NCBI GenBank assembly: GCA_964606165.1 | Contig: CAZSFQ010000002.1 | Coordinates: 76,049-140,048, forward strand | Direction of reading: 5' to 3' | Length of the DNA stretch: 64,000 nucleotides | From: UBA4923 sp964606165 | Lineage (GTDB): Bacteria > Bacillota > Clostridia > Saccharofermentanales > DTU023 | Shown here: in pieces, positions 61,152-64,000 of the stretch | Layout: the number at the start of each line of letters is the position of its first letter | Numbering within the stretch: the first letter of the stretch is position 1 | The notes under the pieces: model-generated | Database searches by the model: none | What the model was told of the DNA's origin: nothing | Seen by the model: the letters and a program-made list of their open reading frames with translations, nothing else | Program-made: the position numbers and the translations under genes

Positions 61152-61179
61152 GCGGCCCCGCAAAAACGGGGCCGCTTTT
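61152..61179 (+). terminator. Rho-independent terminator after uraA
   Basis: GCGGCCCCG and CGGGGCCGC form a perfect 9-base-pair stem with a CAAAAA-type loop, followed by TTTT. Confidence 0.88.
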
Positions 61180-61200
61180 GGTATACTGTCAAGGATTCAC

Positions 61201-61277
61201 GCGCCAGTAGCTCAGCAGGATAGAGCACTTCCCTCCTAAGGAAGGGGCCGGGGGTTCGAATCCCTCCTGGCGCACCA
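61201..61277 (+). tRNA. tRNA-Arg (anticodon CCT)
   Basis: A complete cloverleaf is visible. The acceptor stem is GCGCCAG with CTGGCGC, the D stem GCTC/GAGC, and the anticodon stem CTTCC/GGAAG around CTCCTAA with anticodon CCT. The T arm is GGGGG-TTCGAAT-CCCTC, and CCA is encoded. It reads AGG codons. A TATACT box lies at 61181-61186. Confidence 0.95.
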
Positions 61278-61596
61278 GCTTCCATTTTCATTGGTTCAGG
61301 ATTTCAAAAGCTGCAGCTTTGAGAAAAACAAAACCGGTAAAAAGAATGAATTTGCAAATATCACGACATATATTTGACAAGTGTCGTAAATATTGGAGAT
61401 AATATATCAATAGAGGCGAATCGAGGGTAAGGTGTTCGGGTTTGTAAAGCTAACGGAACATACGACGCGCATAAACTCAGCGGTTTCAGGGACGGAGGGC
61501 GCCACCATGAACTCATGGAGGCGCCTTTTTCTATATTACTTTCGATAAATATCTCAAAAACAAACAATTTCCAAACAGAAAGTTGGAGGAGACGAC
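61278..61596 (+). promoter_or_regulatory. Structured leader: promoter, folded RNA and intrinsic terminator
   Basis: These 319 bases contain TTGACA (61374-61379), an 18-base spacer and GATAAT (61398-61403). A folded segment follows, with a TGTTC...GAACA stem enclosing GTT/AAC at about 61433-61460 and an AAAC/GTTT stem near 61473-61486. The terminator at 61498-61530 comes next, all before the start at 61597. That is the arrangement of a riboswitch or attenuator. It matches none of the c-di-GMP, c-di-AMP, SAM, TPP or cobalamin consensus patterns I know. Confidence 0.55.
61498..61530 (+). terminator. Leader terminator before the Thr-rich protein gene
   Basis: GGCGCC-A-CCATG pairs with CATGG-A-GGCGCC, with a short loop and TTTTT after it. 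It lies 66 bases before the start codon, so it controls read-through into the gene at 61597. Confidence 0.8.
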
Positions 61597-62151
61597 ATGA
61601 GCAACGGAGACGATAAAAAGAAGGTTCTGACCAAGGTCGAAAAACAAAGAAATATTCTGGCAGTGGTGTCCGCCGTTCTGGCCCTGATCCTTCTGCTTCT
61701 TTTGATTCTTTGTGTTCCCAAGTGCTGCAAGCGTGAGGAAGAACCGGAACCGACTGAAACAACAGAAATGACCGAAGCTCCAACCGAGCCTCCGACAACG
61801 ACGACAACGACGACTACGACTACGACGACTACAACGACTACGACCGAAGAGCCGACGACCACGGAAGAGCCGACGACCACGACCAAGGCGACGACTACAA
61901 CCAAGAAGTCAACGACCACAACAACAGCCAAGCCTTTCACCTATAAAGTCACGACAGACTCTTCTGTGACGGCGACGGGAGAGATTTTGGTATTTGTAAA
62001 AATTATAACGAATGATGGATACACGGGCGGCTACAGCGTGACTTATGGCGGGCAGACCATGCAGCCGTCTGCATCTGCGAACGAGTACTGGATTAAAACT
62101 GCGACATTAGACGACGGGAACTACAGCTCGAAAGTCAAGGTATCCCGATAA
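61597..62151 (+). CDS. Membrane-anchored Thr-rich stalk protein
   Basis: A 184-residue protein with a charged cytoplasmic N-terminus, a transmembrane helix at about 20-40 ending in CVPKCCKR, and a stalk of about 75 residues dominated by Thr with Glu and Pro. A compact C-terminal domain of about 65 residues (VTTDSSVTATG to KVKVSR) follows. The stalk is a typical surface spacer and possible glycosylation zone. I do not recognise the C-terminal domain. It lies 57 bases before the large Ig-like protein and behind the leader terminator. Confidence 0.75.
   Translation: MSNGDDKKKVLTKVEKQRNILAVVSAVLALILLLLLILCVPKCCKREEEPEPTETTEMTEAPTEPPTTTTTTTTTTTTTTTTTEEPTTTEEPTTTTKATTTTKKSTTTTTAKPFTYKVTTDSSVTATGEILVFVKIITNDGYTGGYSVTYGGQTMQPSASANEYWIKTATLDDGNYSSKVKVSR
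61794..61930 (+). repeat. ACN-codon repeat encoding the Thr-rich stalk
   Basis: A run of ACG, ACA, ACT and ACC codons, broken by GAAGAGCCG units, encodes 17 consecutive threonines and then shorter Thr runs. The synonymous codons are mixed, which limits slippage but keeps the peptide uniform. Confidence 0.8.
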
Positions 62152-62208
62152 CCTTGTTAAGAGGGCATTCATAATCGTGACCTGCAACGGATTCAAGGGG
62201 GCCAAAAA

Positions 62209-64000
62209 ATGAAATTGAGAAAAATGAGCAGCAGACTCTTGGTATTGCTACTTGCGTTGGCGATGGTTTTCAGCGCGACTCCGATCACGGAAGTGCTCGC
62301 GCAGCAGACTTTTGTGCCGCCGGTAGCCTATGTTGTCAAGAGCAGCGGCGTTCACTACGTTGTTGATTACGATCAGCTGATTGACTCGTATATTTACTAT
62401 CGGGCTAACCAGGGCAGCCAGCAGGCCAAACTTGCCAAATTCTATTTCGACTCAAAACAAACTGCTGGCGGGGGCGTGATTGCTTACTTGAGCAAGGTAA
62501 CGGAGCAGCATGTCGATTATGACGTCTTTATAAACAAGTATGTCATGGAGCTCGGCAGAAGTGTTGTCGCCATTTACAACTGGTTTAACAGCGGAAATGC
62601 CGACCCCGGCCGGATTGCCCTGAAGTTTGTCAAGGTGATTGATCCCGACCTCAAGGTGATTGAGGAATACCAGGTCAATAACAGGGGCTACCGGATGGAG
62701 TTGAGTGCGGATACCAGTGTCAAGAGTGTCACGGTCAAGGGTGTAACGGCGACCAAGTCCGGCAATACCTTCTCGGTCACCCTGCCTTCCGGCACCGTAC
62801 TCTCCGACCTCAAGGCCAGCGATGTCAAGGTGACCCCCAACCATGGCAAGGCCACGGTCAGCACCCCCAGTACATCAGACGGCGGCAAGACCTGGACCTT
62901 TACGGTCACAGCCGAAGACGGCAAGACAAAACAGAATTACACGGTCAATGTATCGGTAGCGGCACCCCCCGTCGTGGATCGTGAAATTGTAAGTGTGGAA
63001 ACACTCGGGGATATCACGGTTCCCTTCGGGACCGCCCTTGCTGATACAGGCCTTCCTGCCACGGTTAAGGTCACGCTGGACGACGGTTCAACTGAGAATC
63101 TTACTGTTAGCTGGGATGGCGGCACCCCCACGTATGACGGCGATACAGCAGGCGATTATGAATTCGAGGGAACCTTTACCCTGCCCGATGGCATCATCAA
63201 TCCGGGAGGAAAAAAAGCTCATGTAAAGGTCATTGTCCAGGATGAGGCCGCGGAGCCTGTCGAGTACGCGTCGACCGAAGACAAAGACTTCGACATTGAA
63301 GTCGATTACGGTACCTCAGAAACGGACGCGCTGGCGCTTCTTGATACAAGTGTCGGGGTGACCGGCAGCGGAGGTGAGACGGGAACTGCCACTATTGAGT
63401 GGACGATTACCGGATACGACGGCAATGTGGCAGGGAACTATACGGCAACCGGCAAGCTGACCCTGCCTGCCGGCTGGGAAGGCAACCCTGCGGATGTGAC
63501 GGCAATCGTGACAGTCAAGGAACCTGTTCTAATTCGTTCGACCTACAAGTATGTCTATGAGATGCCGACGGATGCCGTTTACGCGACGGAGGCCTTTGAC
63601 TTTGCTTTGGCGACGGAAGTTGACACCCAGGGCACCGCGGGCTATGCGAGTGTCCTGAACTGGATTTCAGTGACCGGCCCCGGCACGCTGACCTTTGTGG
63701 GCACGGATTCTTTGGGCAATGAGATTACGCAGGTGATCGACGAAGATCACAACGGTTATTGGGGACCCTCAACCGGTTTCCCCTTGCCGGCGGTGATTCC
63801 TTCGGGCGCGATGGCCAATACGTTCAGCCTGACCTTCAGTGAGGCGGGCGCCTACACGGTGCGCGTGTGGCTGGAGGATCTCGGCACCGGTGGCGTGATT
63901 ACAGAGCTGACAGAAGATGTGACGGTGGTGAGGACATCTGCCCAAGCCAAGGCGGATTTCCTTGCGATCCTGGAAGCCGAGGCGGGCCTGATCACGGCAG
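62209..64000 (+). CDS. Large secreted Ig-like surface protein (partial, cut by window end)
   Basis: The frame is open from the ATG at 62209 to the window edge, giving 597 codons. A signal peptide (KLRKMSSRLLVLLLALAMVF) with a likely cut after VLA near residue 31 starts the protein. A helical region of about 120 residues follows, then a cadherin-like beta-sandwich module (RMELSADTSVKSVTV to NYTVNV). Two tandem Big_4 bacterial Ig-like modules come next, near 63000-63240 and 63270-63510, each with a W-x-GGT or W-TITGYDG core and a TLPDG/TLPAG strand. Such proteins are cell-surface or S-layer associated. AAGGGG precedes the start. The C-terminal anchor is outside the window. Confidence 0.85.
   Translation, partial: MKLRKMSSRLLVLLLALAMVFSATPITEVLAQQTFVPPVAYVVKSSGVHYVVDYDQLIDSYIYYRANQGSQQAKLAKFYFDSKQTAGGGVIAYLSKVTEQHVDYDVFINKYVMELGRSVVAIYNWFNSGNADPGRIALKFVKVIDPDLKVIEEYQVNNRGYRMELSADTSVKSVTVKGVTATKSGNTFSVTLPSGTVLSDLKASDVKVTPNHGKATVSTPSTSDGGKTWTFTVTAEDGKTKQNYTVNVSVAAPPVVDREIVSVETLGDITVPFGTALADTGLPATVKVTLDDGSTENLTVSWDGGTPTYDGDTAGDYEFEGTFTLPDGIINPGGKKAHVKVIVQDEAAEPVEYASTEDKDFDIEVDYGTSETDALALLDTSVGVTGSGGETGTATIEWTITGYDGNVAGNYTATGKLTLPAGWEGNPADVTAIVTVKEPVLIRSTYKYVYEMPTDAVYATEAFDFALATEVDTQGTAGYASVLNWISVTGPGTLTFVGTDSLGNEITQVIDEDHNGYWGPSTGFPLPAVIPSGAMANTFSLTFSEAGAYTVRVWLEDLGTGGVITELTEDVTVVRTSAQAKADFLAILEAEAGLITA

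Noticed and set aside
60015..61163. A 382-residue minus-strand frame rich in Asp, Gly and His
   Set aside because: It is the reverse of the uracil permease gene; the composition is an artefact of hydrophobic codons.
61404..61500. c-di-GMP (GEMM-I or II) riboswitch
   Set aside because: The conserved GGCAAACC, GACGCAAAGCC and related elements are missing; only the general layout fits.
61554..61940. A Val-rich minus-strand frame
   Set aside because: It is the reverse complement of the ACN repeat that encodes the Thr stalk.
1..64000. CRISPR array, insertion sequence, prophage or rRNA
   Set aside because: No regularly spaced repeats, transposase, integrase or rRNA segments were seen; IstB-like similarity at 19286 belongs to the DnaC loader.

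Overview
The window is GC-rich, densely packed bacterial DNA with no phage, rRNA or CRISPR signal. It most likely comes from an anaerobic member of the Bacillota (Clostridia-like). The reasons are a DnaD/DnaC-type replication pair, a single-chain pyruvate:ferredoxin oxidoreductase, an L10-leader-like RNA before rplJ, a zinc-ribbon L33, BioY, PucR, strong AGGAGG ribosome binding sites and Rho-independent terminators. No species can be named from sequence alone.

Layout. (1) 42-6967: a Mg2+ P-type ATPase on the minus strand, an amidase, then a P-loop kinase-like protein coupled to a CitX-CitG fusion. (2) 7080-10866: an envelope cluster with a five-SH3 NlpC/P60 hydrolase, a polyprenyl-type glycosyltransferase and a PHP phosphoesterase. 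(3) 11031-18154: lower glycolysis, with a phosphoglycerate kinase-triosephosphate isomerase fusion, GpmI, then pyruvate:ferredoxin oxidoreductase. (4) 18270-21863: dnaD, a dnaC-like loader, acpS and an SH3 protein with an apparently dead NlpC-like tail. (5) 22114-29574: a BMP-type nucleoside ABC importer with two nucleoside hydrolases and a flavodoxin-fold oxidoreductase. (6) 29575-30700: an AT-richer island with a tRNA 3'-end fragment and one lipoprotein. (7) 30871-34417: rpmG-secE-nusG-rplK-rplA-rplJ-rplL, ended by a terminator and not followed by rpoB. (8) 34489-38331: a CBS protein, a Cys-rich small membrane protein, a MATE exporter, an alpha/beta hydrolase and a small metallopeptidase.

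(9) 38551-47628 is the most unusual block. A malonate-decarboxylase-alpha-like transferase is followed by all four parts of a biotin-dependent Na+-pumping decarboxylase (carboxyltransferase, small membrane subunit, biotin carrier, membrane beta subunit), then a second amidase. A convergent LysR gene and a divergent birA-bioY pair follow, with a palindrome spanning both divergent promoters. No acyl carrier protein gene is present. A CoA-based, Na+-coupled malonate or malonamate decarboxylation route is the inference.

(10) 47695-59505 is a purine/ureide block: a three-subunit xanthine-dehydrogenase-family enzyme, divergent PucR, then allH-allF-(split allG), a cyclase-family metal hydrolase and an AEC transporter. 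This fits oxamate carbamoyltransfer at the end of anaerobic allantoin use. (11) 59784-64000: a uracil-type NCS2 permease, tRNA-Arg(CCT), a structured leader with an intrinsic terminator, a Thr-rich membrane-anchored protein, and the first part of a large Ig-like surface protein cut by the window edge.

Together the genes suggest a fermenter that salvages nucleosides, purines, pyrimidines and amides for nitrogen and carbon, and gains extra energy from a decarboxylation-driven Na+ gradient.
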